Shown here: piece after piece, positions 15,223-24,113 of the stretch
How the letters are laid out: each line of letters opens with the position of its first letter
Position numbering within the stretch: the stretch's first letter is position 1
Source of the DNA: Planctomycetota bacterium
Lineage (GTDB): Bacteria; Planctomycetota; UBA1135; GCA-002686595
Assembly (NCBI GenBank): GCA_002686595.1
Contig: NYXZ01000080.1
Span: 1-35,394, forward strand
Direction of reading: 5' to 3'
Length of the DNA: 35,394 nt
The notes under the pieces: model-generated
Told to the model about the DNA's origin: nothing
Seen by the model: the letters and a program-made list of their open reading frames with translations, nothing else
The model's database searches: none
Made by a program: the position numbers and the translations under genes

Positions 15223-16953
15223 CTACTGCTTGACCAGCTCGCGACCGACCGTACCAAAGGCCGAGTCGTAGTTCCCCGCCGCGTCCAGCACCAGGACAGC
15301 ACCGGGGCTGAGCAGGTAGTCCTCGCTAATCCCGTAGACGCGCGCCTGCTGCGGCGCGCGGCGGTCCAGCAGAAATTTCCAGCGACCGCTTCCCAGAGCC
15401 CGCACCTCAAGGCCCGCGGCCCGTTCCGTGCGCGCCAGGCCCCAATCGACCAGGTCCAGGTTGTCCAAGCGGTTGCCGAAGAGGTCCTCCTGAAGCGCGA
15501 CCTCGGGCTCAGGCTCAGGGGGCGTTTCCTTGGTTGGCGTCGTTTCCGTGAATGGTCCGCTGGCTGCGGTCAAAGCTGGCGCAACCGGAGCGGGCTCTGC
15601 AGGTGCTAGTCCGGCGGGCGCGGCCTCGATGGGCACTGATCTGACAGGCGCGGGCACGGGCGCGGCAGGCGCGGGTTCCGCAGGTGCAGCCGCGGGTTCG
15701 ACAGGCGCGGGCGCGGCGGGAAGTGGTGATTGAACTTCATCGGTGGCCTGGGGAGCTGTCAGGGGACTCAAGGGCGTGGCCGCTTCCGGATCGGCCGCTT
15801 CGCCCCAGGTGGGAATCCAGGTCTCGCCTGCCGGAGGCTCCCCGGCCGGCGGCAGGACCACAGGCAGAGTCGTTTCAACCTCGGGTTCCTGACTCTTCTC
15901 CAGCGTCACTTCCGCGGCAGGCGGCTCGGGGCCCGCTGGTTGCTGCTCCCCTGACACCTGAGTTCTCCCAGGCACCAGCGCCGCACCCCAGCTCGGGAAC
16001 CAAGTGAGGTCCTCCGCCGGCGCCGCTTCTGGCATGGGCTCTGGCATCTGCTCCGGCACCTGCTCTAGCGTTGTTGATGACTCCGGCGCCGCTTCCTCGC
16101 TCACGGTTGGCGGAAGTGTTGGAGGCCCCGGCGCGGGCTGCGGCGCACCTGGGATTGGTTCCACCGCCACATGCTGTTCCCGCCGCTCAAGCTCGCCCGA
16201 GGCCTGGTCTGGACCGCGGGCCAGGCGCTTCCACGGCCAGCTGGCATCTTCCCAGGCATGGTGTTCGCCCTGGTCTTGCCCAGGGCCCGCGCTCGCAAGT
16301 TCGTTTCCCGCGTGTCCGATCTTCTCCTCCCACTGCTCCTCTAGGCTCACAACTTCCCCGGCGTGCACCATAAGGCGCGCTCCGCGGGGACCGTCCCAGG
16401 TTATGGAGCGGCCCGCCAGATGTTCGCAGCGCACGGGCCCGCCGCCCCGCCGCGAGAGGTGATAGGCCCCGCGTTCCAAACGCGAACTCCAGCCGCCGGG
16501 CACGGTGACCCTCAAGCCCTCCCGGCGCAACTCCAGGTCAACGGCGGTCAGATCATGGAATACCACGCGCGTGTCACTTTCGCGATCCCAGGGTGTCGCC
16601 GGACTCAGCGCCTGGCCGTTTGTCGCGCTCGAGCCGGTGGATGTCGGCCGGCTCGGATCCGTTGATTCCCCCCTTGCCCCGGGGGGGTCAGTACCTGGGT
16701 CCCATTCACAAGACGCGGCACCTGTGATTCTCAGGCTGGCCTCTCCGGGCCAGGATAGGCGCAGGGCGGAAGAGGCGCCTGCTTCCAGTTGGCTGCGGCC
16801 GGCCGCCCTGGTCGGGCCACTGGCGGAGAGCAGGGTGACGATGCGTTCGCCACAGATGAGGCGCGCGTGGCCCCCGGAGAGCTCGATACGGGCATCTCCA
16901 GGGGTGAAACCGCCCAGGACGGGCACGAGAAGCAGAAAAACGGTGTTGAGCAT
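15223..16953 (-). CDS. Secreted Pro/Ala/Glu-rich protein with FecR-like N-terminal region
   Basis: A 576-residue protein. The ATG at 16953 is preferred to codons at up to 17088 because it starts a clean signal peptide (MLNTVFLLLVPVLGG). Residues about 20-230 have the strand pattern of a FecR-like fold (ARLICGERI, LRLSWPGEA, VTVPGG). A long Pro/Ala/Glu-rich linker (about 260-490) follows, and then a compact conserved C-terminal region (about 490-576) starting around DLFGNRLD. The linker carries two copies of a short motif, TWFPSWG and TWIPTWG, 61 residues apart. No catalytic motif was found. The protein is probably periplasmic or surface-associated, with the motif as a docking site. It is convergent with the CBS gene. 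Confidence 0.7.
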   Translation of the reverse strand: MLNTVFLLLVPVLGGFTPGDARIELSGGHARLICGERIVTLLSASGPTRAAGRSQLEAGASSALRLSWPGEASLRITGAASCEWDPGTDPPGARGESTDPSRPTSTGSSATNGQALSPATPWDRESDTRVVFHDLTAVDLELRREGLRVTVPGGWSSRLERGAYHLSRRGGGPVRCEHLAGRSITWDGPRGARLMVHAGEVVSLEEQWEEKIGHAGNELASAGPGQDQGEHHAWEDASWPWKRLARGPDQASGELERREQHVAVEPIPGAPQPAPGPPTLPPTVSEEAAPESSTTLEQVPEQMPEPMPEAAPAEDLTWFPSWGAALVPGRTQVSGEQQPAGPEPPAAEVTLEKSQEPEVETTLPVVLPPAGEPPAGETWIPTWGEAADPEAATPLSPLTAPQATDEVQSPLPAAPAPVEPAAAPAEPAPAAPVPAPVRSVPIEAAPAGLAPAEPAPVAPALTAASGPFTETTPTKETPPEPEPEVALQEDLFGNRLDNLDLVDWGLARTERAAGLEVRALGSGRWKFLLDRRAPQQARVYGISEDYLLSPGAVLVLDAAGNYDSAFGTVGRELVKQ

Positions 16954-17128
16954 GGTGTGCAGGCAGGGGACCTTACCCCTATCGGTGCCCCCGAGGCCGA
17001 ATCTGTCGCCTTGTCCTGATATATGCGACTTCCTTTCGAGCTGGCGCTCCAGGGCAGATGCCGGCCCGGATGGAAGCCCGCTGAGCACGACAGGCTAGGC
17101 CGCAGGAGCAGCGGCCCGCTCCAGCTCC

Positions 17129-18109
17129 CTAGCCGCCGATTTCCCGCATCCTGATGGCGCCCTCACGCTGCAACTCATAGAGGGCCGGCTTGGAATCAGC
17201 CGCCTGGCGCAGGAGGGCCTCGATGCGCCCCTCGATTTCCTTGGCCGTCCCCGCCCGGCGCACGGCCTGGGCCAGATCCACATCGCCGCCTGTCAGAAGG
17301 CAGGAGCGGATCTTCCCATCGGAGGTGATGCGCAAGCGGTTGCAACGGTCACAGAAAGGACCGGAGATGGCGCGGATAAAACCCACCACGGCTCCATCGA
17401 TTGAATAGCGCTCCGCCGGGCCACCGGCCTTGGAGGCCGGCAGGGGTTTCAGTGTTCGCCGAGCCGCAAGTTGCTCGACGATAGCCGCCGGATCGAGGGA
17501 CATGCCGGCCTGGTTCGGTGCCGCGCCCTTGCCGCCGGCACCGCCGCTGAGGGGCATCTGCTCGATGAAGCGCACCTCCACGGCTTCTGCAGCGGCGAAG
17601 TCCACAAAGGCGTCGACCTCATCGTCGTTCACACCTCCCATCAAGACCACGTTTAGCTTGATGTTCGAAATGCCCGCTGTGCGACAGGCCCTGAGTCCCG
17701 CCAACACATCTTCCAAATGCCCCGCCCCGGCCAACTCGCGAAAGCGTTCGGGGCGCAGGCTGTCACAACTGATATTCACGGTGCGCAGTCCTGCCCGCGC
17801 CAACTCCTCGGCGCGTTCTACCAGGCCGAGCCCATTGGTGGTCACGGCAACTTCCCGCATGCCCTCCAAGCTCGCCAGACCGCTGATGATCTCGCCCAGG
17901 TCCCGGCGCAGGAGCGGCTCGCCGCCGGTCAGACGCACCTTGCGAAAGCCCAGCCGAGCGACGGCCACGCCGACGATTTGGTGCAGTTCCGCAGCACTCA
18001 AGGTCGGCTGCGGTTTGCTCGGCAGCGAGCAATAGGAGCAACGCATCTGGCAACGATCCGTGACGGAGATGCGCAGGTAAGTCACATGCCTCTGAAAGCG
18101 GTCGATCAT
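17129..18109 (-). CDS. moaA: GTP 3',8-cyclase MoaA (molybdenum cofactor synthesis)
   Basis: A 326-residue radical SAM enzyme predicted to convert GTP to 3',8-cyclo-7,8-dihydro-GTP, the first step of molybdopterin synthesis. The N-terminal CxxxCxxC cluster is Cys20, Cys24 and Cys27 (DRCQMRCSYC). LTGGEPLLR and TTNGLGL follow, and the C-terminal GPFCDRCNRLR...SC motif supplies the second cluster. The protein ends in Gly-Gly, as MoaA proteins do for activity. Length is normal. No other moa gene lies nearby, so the pathway is completed elsewhere. It sits alone between two unrelated genes in the minus-strand run. Confidence 0.93.
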   Translation of the reverse strand: MIDRFQRHVTYLRISVTDRCQMRCSYCSLPSKPQPTLSAAELHQIVGVAVARLGFRKVRLTGGEPLLRRDLGEIISGLASLEGMREVAVTTNGLGLVERAEELARAGLRTVNISCDSLRPERFRELAGAGHLEDVLAGLRACRTAGISNIKLNVVLMGGVNDDEVDAFVDFAAAEAVEVRFIEQMPLSGGAGGKGAAPNQAGMSLDPAAIVEQLAARRTLKPLPASKAGGPAERYSIDGAVVGFIRAISGPFCDRCNRLRITSDGKIRSCLLTGGDVDLAQAVRRAGTAKEIEGRIEALLRQAADSKPALYELQREGAIRMREIGG

Positions 18110-18129
18110 CGCTAGGCCGTGGGGGCGGT

Positions 18130-19230
18130 TCAGTCCTGGCCCAGGGCCCGGCGCAGGTAGGAGGCGCGCAGGCGATCCCGTTCCGAGGGATCGGGAGACT
18201 CGCCCTGGCCCTCGGCCTGGGTCAGGGCCACGATGTGCCCCCGTTGCACCTGTTGGCTGAGTTGGCCCAGTAGTTCCAATCGTGGCCCTGAAACCAGCTC
18301 CAGGTGCAGGCCCAGGCGCACCAGGCTCAAGTGATTCAAGGCGCGCCGGGCGCTGATGTGGCGGCTGGTGCGCAGGGCCGCCAGGGAACGGCTGATGCGG
18401 TCCGTCAGGGGAGCCTTCATGTTTTCCAGCAGCGCTCCGCGCATCTTGCGTTCGAAATCGATAATGACCGGCACCAGGGCCTGCAGGTCGTCGATCAACT
18501 GTTGCTGCGTGCGCCCCAGGGTGACCTGGTTGCTGATTTGATAGGCGTGGCCAGCGGGTTCGCTGCCTTCACCCTGCATGCCGCGCACGGCCAAGCGCGT
18601 GCGCTGGGCGGCGGTGAAGACCTTGGCCAGTTCTCCCCGGGACATGCTGAGGGCCGGCAAGTGCAGCATGACCGACGCCCGCAGACCAGTACCCACATTC
18701 GTGGGACAGGAGGTCAGGTAACCCAGGGCCGGCGAGATGGCCAGGGGCACCTTGTCTTCGAGATAGCGATCCACGGCCCGGGCCCGCTCCCAGGCCAGGT
18801 CGAGATCGAAGCCCGGGGCCAGGGCCTGGATGCGCAGATGGTCTTCTTCGTTGACCATGACCGAGGTCGTCTCCGTGGCGCCGAAGGCCACGGCCCGGCC
18901 CGGGGCCACGGCCGCCTCATCTTCCGGAGCCAGGTCGCGGGAAATCAGATTGCGCTCCCGCAGCAGCCCGCGCAGCACCGGCGTGGCTTCCCCCATGGCC
19001 ACCCACCAGGTCTCGCCGTCCAAATGCGCGTCCACCAGGTGGCCGCGCAGGGAACTGCACAGTTCCTGGGCGCGCTCCGGGCCCAGACGCGGGGCGAAGG
19101 GATAGCCCTCCAGATTGCGCGCCAAACGCACCCGACAGGACACCACCACATCGGAGTCCGGGCCGTTGTCCGCCAGCCAGGACGCCGTGCGCGAGGCCAG
19201 GGCGTGGCAATCGATGGGGTTGTAGACCAT
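18130..19230 (-). CDS. mcsB: Protein arginine kinase McsB
   Basis: A 366-residue ATP:guanido phosphotransferase relative that phosphorylates arginine in proteins, tagging them for ClpCP degradation in Gram-positive bacteria. Motifs seen include SCRVRLARNLEGYPF (near residue 31), NEEDHLRIQ and LTSCPTNVGTGLRAS, followed by the YQISNQVTLG segment. Near the C-terminus RDRLRA (351-356) matches the RDXXRA phosphoarginine-sensing motif of McsB. The enzyme looks complete. No mcsA, ctsR or clpC is nearby, so it is an orphan in this window. ATG at 19230. The SLC13-type transporter is transcribed divergently. Confidence 0.92.
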   Translation of the reverse strand: MVYNPIDCHALASRTASWLADNGPDSDVVVSCRVRLARNLEGYPFAPRLGPERAQELCSSLRGHLVDAHLDGETWWVAMGEATPVLRGLLRERNLISRDLAPEDEAAVAPGRAVAFGATETTSVMVNEEDHLRIQALAPGFDLDLAWERARAVDRYLEDKVPLAISPALGYLTSCPTNVGTGLRASVMLHLPALSMSRGELAKVFTAAQRTRLAVRGMQGEGSEPAGHAYQISNQVTLGRTQQQLIDDLQALVPVIIDFERKMRGALLENMKAPLTDRISRSLAALRTSRHISARRALNHLSLVRLGLHLELVSGPRLELLGQLSQQVQRGHIVALTQAEGQGESPDPSERDRLRASYLRRALGQD

Positions 19231-19469
19231 GGGGTTCTGTGTCGGCCGCGGCTCCGGGGGCCTCTAAGGGCCTAGCGTCCCGCATCCTGCCCGGTGGGCC
19301 CATGATAGCCCTTGGGAGGGCGCTGCGGGCCTTTGGCCGCTGGCTTCGGGTGTCGATAGAGGAGTCTGACAGGCCGTTTATAGCCCACTCCTTGCGGGGG
19401 AAGAAGCCCATTGCCATTCTTCCCTCTTGGAGAGCCAGAAGATCTGGCCCGCTCCCCCCCATAGCTCCC

Positions 19470-21257
19470 ATGGTTCCCTTCGATCCCGCCTCCATCGTCC
19501 TGGCCACGCTGCTCCTCAGCCTGGTCCTGTTCCTGACGGACAAGGTGCGCTACGACCTGATCGCCCTGGGCGTGGTGGTGGTCCTGGCGGGCTCCGGCGT
19601 GCTCTCGCCCGAGCAGGCCTTCGCCGGCTTCGCTTCCCCGGCGGTGATGATGATCGCCGCCATGTACGTCTTCGGCGCCGCCATGACGCGCTGGGGTGTG
19701 GCGGAGCTCATCGGCCAACGCCTGTTGACCGCCCGCACCGGCGGCGAGGCGGCCCTCGTATTCCGCGTGGTACTCGTCTCCGGCCTGCTTTCCTCGGTGC
19801 TCTCCAACGCCGGCGTGGTGGCCATCCTGATCCCGGTCCTGAGCTCCGTGGCCCGCAAGCAAGGCCTGCCGGTCTCGCGTCTGATGATGCCCCTCGGCTT
19901 CGGCGCCCTGCTCGGCGGCATGGTGACCCTGATCGGCACCAGCAAAAACTTGGCGGTCAACGCCATGCTGCGCGAGCTCGGACACGAACCCTTCGGCCTC
20001 TTCGAGTTCAGCCACTTCGGACTTGTGTTGCTCAGCGTAGGCGCCCTCTATTTCCTGGGGCCCGGCCGTTGGCTGTTGCCCAAGGGCCGCAAGGATGTCT
20101 CCCTGGCGGAGCAGTATCAGGTGCCGAAATTCGTGACCGAGATCCTGGTCAACCCCGGCAGCACATTGATCAACCGCTCCGTGGCTGACACGGACCTCTT
20201 CACCCGCTTCCGTGTATCGGTGATCGGTATCGTGCGCGAGGGGGGCGACCAGATCCTGGCGCCGGGCCCCTACAATCGCATTCGCCAGGAAGACTCCCTG
20301 ATCCTCCAGGGTGAGCCCGAGGATCTGGTGCGCTTGCGCCGCGAAGTCGGCGTGCGCCTGCGCGATTCCGTACAAGTGGGAGAAACGCAGCTGCGCTCCG
20401 GCGATGTGCACCTGGTGGAGGCCCTGGTGCCCAGTGGTTCGCCCCTGGTGGGCCGTTCCCTGGCGGACACGGAATTCCATGCAACCACCAGCCTAAATGT
20501 GTTGGCCATCTGCAAGCAGGGCGAGGTGCAGACCAAGCGCATGAGCCGCTATCCCCTGGCGGTGGGAGACACGCTGCTTGTTCAGGGGCACGAGCGTGAT
20601 TTGGAGCGGGCCCGCGCGCGCCGGGACATCTTGGTCATGGGCGAGTTGGACCTCAAACCCATGGGGCGCGGCGGCCTCTTCAGCCTCTTGATCCTGGGAG
20701 CCGTGCTGCTGTCGGTGGGCCTCAACCTCCTGCCCATTTCCGTGGCCGCCGTGGCCGGAGCCCTGGGCCTGGTGGTCACCGGCTGCCTGCCGACACGGGC
20801 CATCTACAAGGCCATCGACTGGCCCGCCCTGGTCCTGATCGGGGGCATGATCAGCCTGGGCGTGGCCTTCGAGGAAACGGGCCTGGCCGAGGGCATGGCC
20901 CAGGGAATGGGGGCCGTGGGAGAAGCCCTGTCCCACCCGATCCTACTGCTGGCCAGCCTGATGGCCGTTACTGTTGTTCTGCCCCAGGTCACGAGCCACA
21001 TCGCCTCGGCGGTCATCATGACTCCGGTGGCCATCTTCCTGGCCCAGCAAGCTGGCATCGATGAACGGGCCATGCTGATGGCCGTCCTGACCGGGGCCGA
21101 ACTGGGCTTCATGACGCCCGTGGCCCACCAGGCCAATGCCATGATCATGGGCCCGGGCGAATACCGCTATCGCGACTTCCTGCGGGTCGGCACGCCCCTG
21201 ACGATCATCCTGGTGATCGTGACCGTGGTGGTCCTGCCGGTCTTCTGGCCCCTGTAG
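19470..21257 (+). CDS. SLC13-family permease with two RCK_C (TrkA-C) domains
   Basis: A 595-residue inner-membrane transporter. N-terminal hydrophobic helices (about 1-195) contain the SNAGVVAILIPV segment and GTSKNLAVN. Two cytoplasmic RCK_C domains follow (about 210-290 and 300-385), and then a second set of membrane helices (about 400-595) including PQVTSHIASAVIMTPVA. This inserted double-RCK layout is typical of DASS/SLC13-like permeases (divalent anions such as sulfate or dicarboxylates, Na+-coupled), and RCK_C domains bind a regulatory ligand. The ATG at 19470 begins the first membrane helix and is preferred over upstream codons. The substrate is not readable. Confidence 0.88.
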   Translation: MVPFDPASIVLATLLLSLVLFLTDKVRYDLIALGVVVVLAGSGVLSPEQAFAGFASPAVMMIAAMYVFGAAMTRWGVAELIGQRLLTARTGGEAALVFRVVLVSGLLSSVLSNAGVVAILIPVLSSVARKQGLPVSRLMMPLGFGALLGGMVTLIGTSKNLAVNAMLRELGHEPFGLFEFSHFGLVLLSVGALYFLGPGRWLLPKGRKDVSLAEQYQVPKFVTEILVNPGSTLINRSVADTDLFTRFRVSVIGIVREGGDQILAPGPYNRIRQEDSLILQGEPEDLVRLRREVGVRLRDSVQVGETQLRSGDVHLVEALVPSGSPLVGRSLADTEFHATTSLNVLAICKQGEVQTKRMSRYPLAVGDTLLVQGHERDLERARARRDILVMGELDLKPMGRGGLFSLLILGAVLLSVGLNLLPISVAAVAGALGLVVTGCLPTRAIYKAIDWPALVLIGGMISLGVAFEETGLAEGMAQGMGAVGEALSHPILLLASLMAVTVVLPQVTSHIASAVIMTPVAIFLAQQAGIDERAMLMAVLTGAELGFMTPVAHQANAMIMGPGEYRYRDFLRVGTPLTIILVIVTVVVLPVFWPL

Positions 21258-21326
21258 GCCACCCCGCAGCTCTGGGCGCCCAGCGTCGCCGAGCGCCCCG
21301 CGCCGGACGGTCGGCAGTCGCTCCGT

Positions 21327-21348
21327 GGAACGGGATCACTCCCGCTCC
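21327..21348. terminator. Hairpin between convergent genes
   Basis: GGAACGGGA (21327-21335) pairs with TCCCGCTCC (21340-21348) around a 4-base loop, with one mismatch. It lies in the 96-bp gap between the SLC13 and methyltransferase gene ends, so it may stop transcription from both sides. There is no U tract. Confidence 0.45.
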
Positions 21349-21353
21349 AGCGC

Positions 21354-24113
21354 CTAACCAGCCCCAGCCTCGCTCCCCTCCTCGTCAGCCCCTGGCTTGC
21401 GCCGTCCCAAGGCACGCTTGAGGTTCCCCCAGCGATCGTCCAAGGCCGCCGCCTGCTCCCCGATCACGCCGTCCCGCGCGGCCACCTCCCCCGCCAGCCG
21501 CTTGATTTCCGCCAGGGCCCCACGCAGTTCATCCTGGATGGCGCGGGCATCATCGTGGGCAGTCCCCAGAGCCCCTTCAAGCTCACTCTGGTGTCCCTGA
21601 TAGGCCGCCACCGCGTCCTCCAACGCCCCCATGTTGCCACGCAGATTATCCCCCTCCAACTGTAGTTCCGCCACCACCTCCCGGTGCGCACCCAGCTCCG
21701 CTTGCAGCTCCTCCGCCAGCTCATCCCGCTCCACCAAACTGCGGCGATGGCCCGCCAGATCCACCTCGATGGCCGCCACGCGCTCCCGATGACCCGCCAG
21801 ATCAGCCTCCAACTCCGATACCACCCGGGCCTGCTGCTCGCGCTCGCTCACTCGGTCGCCTTCAAGCTCCCCATAAGCCGTTTCCAGTTCTCCGTAGTCC
21901 TTGCGCGTCGCCTTGAGCTCAGCCTCCAGCACCTCGCCCCGCTCACGATGACCCGCCAGATCCGCCTCCAACTCTGACACTACTTGCGCCTGCTGCTCGC
22001 CCTGGGAAGCCAGCTCCTTCTCAACAGTCCGCTGGCCTCTCCGCGCCTTCTTCAGTTCTCCCTGGAGGGTCTTGGCCTGGGAGGCGTGCTCCGCCAAGTC
22101 AGCTTCGAGGGCAGCCACAACCTCTCCCTGCTGGGCCCGCTCGGCCCCCAACTCCTCCTCCAGTTGCCCATGAGCTGCTCGCACCTCCGCGGCCTCTTCC
22201 TCCAGAGCAGCCAATGCTACCCCATGCTCGGCGAGATCCGCCTCCAGGGTTGCCACGCTCTCAGCCTGGGCAGCGGCCTGTTGTCCCAATTCCTCTTCCA
22301 GTTCCGCGCAGGCGGCCCGCGCCAGCTTTCCTTCCCCTTCCAAGGCCTCCACAGTCAGGCGGTGCTCGGCCAGATCGGCCTCCAGGGCGGCCACGATCTC
22401 CCCCTGCTGCTCACGCTCTGCCAAGACCTGTTCCTGCGCGGCCCCAAAGTCCGCCCGAGCCTCCTGCGCCTCCTGGGCCAGGGCCTGCGCCACGGCCAGG
22501 TGTTCAGCGGTCTCCGTTTCCCGCTCACCTTCCAAGGACTTATAGGCAGCCAAAGCCCCTTCGAGTTCCCCGGCACTTTCCTCCAAGGCCGCGGCGTATT
22601 CCTTCAACTCAGCCCGCAGGGCGGCTTCAACTTCCCCGTGCTCTTCCTCACTGGCGGAGAACTCAGATTCCAGTTTGGCGAAAGCGGCCAAGGCCTGTTC
22701 CAACTCAGCTCCCCTCTCCTCCAAACTGCCGCGATGTTCAAAGAGATCGCGCTCCAAGGCCGCCACGGCGGCGGCTCCCTGTTTGTCGCTTTCCTTGAGC
22801 TGCTCCTCCAAGACGCCCTGGGCAGCGCGCACCTCAGCCAGTTCCAGGAGCAACGCTTCCAGGGTCCCGCGATGTTCCGCCAGATCTGACTCCAAGGTGG
22901 CGATGACCTCGGCGGTTTGGCGTTCCGACTCCTGCGCCTCTGCCTCCAGCTCGGTGAAAGCCGCCAACGCCGCAGCAGCCTCAGCCTCCCGTTCTAAAAG
23001 GGCCTTGCCATGCCCCTTCAGATCTTTCTCCATAACGCGCAGGGCCTGAGCGCTCTCCTTGGCATTTGCCTTGCGCTGCGCCACGGCCGTTTTCAGGGCG
23101 GCGCGCTGCTCCTTGAGCTCGGCTCGTGCTTCGCTGACGGTTTTTTTGTGGCCCGCCAGATCCTCGCGCAGGGTCGCGATTACTTGTTCCTGTCCCTTGC
23201 GCTCCGCGGCGATCTCCTTGAGGGAAACTCCATGCTCCTCCAAGCGTGTGCTCAGCTCCGCACGGGCCCCCATCAACTGCTTTCGCTCCTTGTTCCATTC
23301 GCTCTTGGCACGATCGAAGCCCACCAGGCTCAGGCCGAGGTCGGTAATCTTGGCCAGGGTTCCTTCCGGCGCCCGGGGCGGGGCGAAGAGTCCCGTCGTG
23401 TCCGGCAAGGCCGCCTCGCCATAGGCCGCCACCACCACATGACGGTAAACCGGCTCAGCGTGGTCAGAGTCGTAAAGCGCGCGGTTGTAGAACTTGAAGA
23501 AGCTCCGCGCCAGGGGCCTTAGCTGGGGCTCGTTGTCCATGTACATGGACATGCACATCAACGCCAACCAGCGATCCAGATTGCCGTGCCCCAGACTGAG
23601 CACCTCGCCTCCGAGCCTCGCCAGTTGCTCTTCTGTGTCGCGCCTAAGGGGCAGGCGGTACTCGATGTGTTCCCGCAGGTAGCGGTGCTCCACGCCGAGC
23701 TTCTTCGACATAAAACGCTCCAGTGTTTTTTCCGCCGCCTCCACACGCCCGCTGCGGTAGGGGCCGGCGATCACGGTCCACTTGCGGGCCACGCGCCACA
23801 GTTCACGCACAAACTTCTTGCGCCGCGGCGGACGGATGTGTTCGAGGGTGTCAAAGCAAGCCACCACATCGAATGACTCATCCTTGAAGGGCAAGCTGCA
23901 GCCGTCGCCGAGCACCAGGCCTTGCTCCCCGGAAGCTTCCATATCCACCAAGGTAATGTCGTCGCGTTTCAGGAACTCGCGCAACACCCCGGTACGCCCG
24001 CCCACATCGAGCACCTTGAGGGGCTCTCCGTCGGAGCGCAGGCGCTCCAAGAGATCGGCCACCAACCGATAGCGTTGGTACTGATCAAAAGGTAGCGAGA
24101 GAACGCTTCTCAC
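21354..24113 (-). CDS. SAM methyltransferase fused to a ~610-residue repeated coiled coil (candidate glycan chain terminator/ruler)
   Basis: A 919-residue protein starting with GTG that overlaps the wzt stop (24110-24113). Residues 1-~240 form a class I SAM methyltransferase: VLDVGGRTG (34-42) binds SAM, and the acidic SLPFKDESFDVVACFDTLEH segment and the VYRHVVVAAYG strand close the domain. Residues about 270-895 are a charged coiled coil, followed by a basic KRALGRRK segment and an acidic tail. The coiled coil repeats the motif [VI]xxLExDLAEH. Unit starts are at residues 284, 312, 358, 404, 450, 496, 542, 574, 620, 666, 712, 765, 779 and 800, with nine spacings of exactly 46 residues. Its position after wzm-wzt recalls E. 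coli O9a WbdD, a methyltransferase-kinase whose coiled coil measures O-antigen length. No kinase domain is present here, so the analogy is inferred. Confidence 0.85.
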   Translation of the reverse strand: MRSVLSLPFDQYQRYRLVADLLERLRSDGEPLKVLDVGGRTGVLREFLKRDDITLVDMEASGEQGLVLGDGCSLPFKDESFDVVACFDTLEHIRPPRRKKFVRELWRVARKWTVIAGPYRSGRVEAAEKTLERFMSKKLGVEHRYLREHIEYRLPLRRDTEEQLARLGGEVLSLGHGNLDRWLALMCMSMYMDNEPQLRPLARSFFKFYNRALYDSDHAEPVYRHVVVAAYGEAALPDTTGLFAPPRAPEGTLAKITDLGLSLVGFDRAKSEWNKERKQLMGARAELSTRLEEHGVSLKEIAAERKGQEQVIATLREDLAGHKKTVSEARAELKEQRAALKTAVAQRKANAKESAQALRVMEKDLKGHGKALLEREAEAAAALAAFTELEAEAQESERQTAEVIATLESDLAEHRGTLEALLLELAEVRAAQGVLEEQLKESDKQGAAAVAALERDLFEHRGSLEERGAELEQALAAFAKLESEFSASEEEHGEVEAALRAELKEYAAALEESAGELEGALAAYKSLEGERETETAEHLAVAQALAQEAQEARADFGAAQEQVLAEREQQGEIVAALEADLAEHRLTVEALEGEGKLARAACAELEEELGQQAAAQAESVATLEADLAEHGVALAALEEEAAEVRAAHGQLEEELGAERAQQGEVVAALEADLAEHASQAKTLQGELKKARRGQRTVEKELASQGEQQAQVVSELEADLAGHRERGEVLEAELKATRKDYGELETAYGELEGDRVSEREQQARVVSELEADLAGHRERVAAIEVDLAGHRRSLVERDELAEELQAELGAHREVVAELQLEGDNLRGNMGALEDAVAAYQGHQSELEGALGTAHDDARAIQDELRGALAEIKRLAGEVAARDGVIGEQAAALDDRWGNLKRALGRRKPGADEEGSEAGAG

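Noticed and set aside
19272-20480. 402-residue minus-strand open frame opposite the SLC13 transporter
   Set aside because: Antisense to a gene with clear RCK_C and membrane motifs; His/Gln-rich composition.
21984-22889. 301-residue plus-strand open frame inside the coiled-coil gene
   Set aside because: Repeated GQI/LQGG-type segments are the complement of the coiled-coil repeats, not a gene.
21431-23264. Regular DNA repeats resembling a CRISPR array or minisatellite
   Set aside because: The period is in the protein (46 residues, 138 bp) and the units diverge too much at the DNA level; no spacers of CRISPR type.
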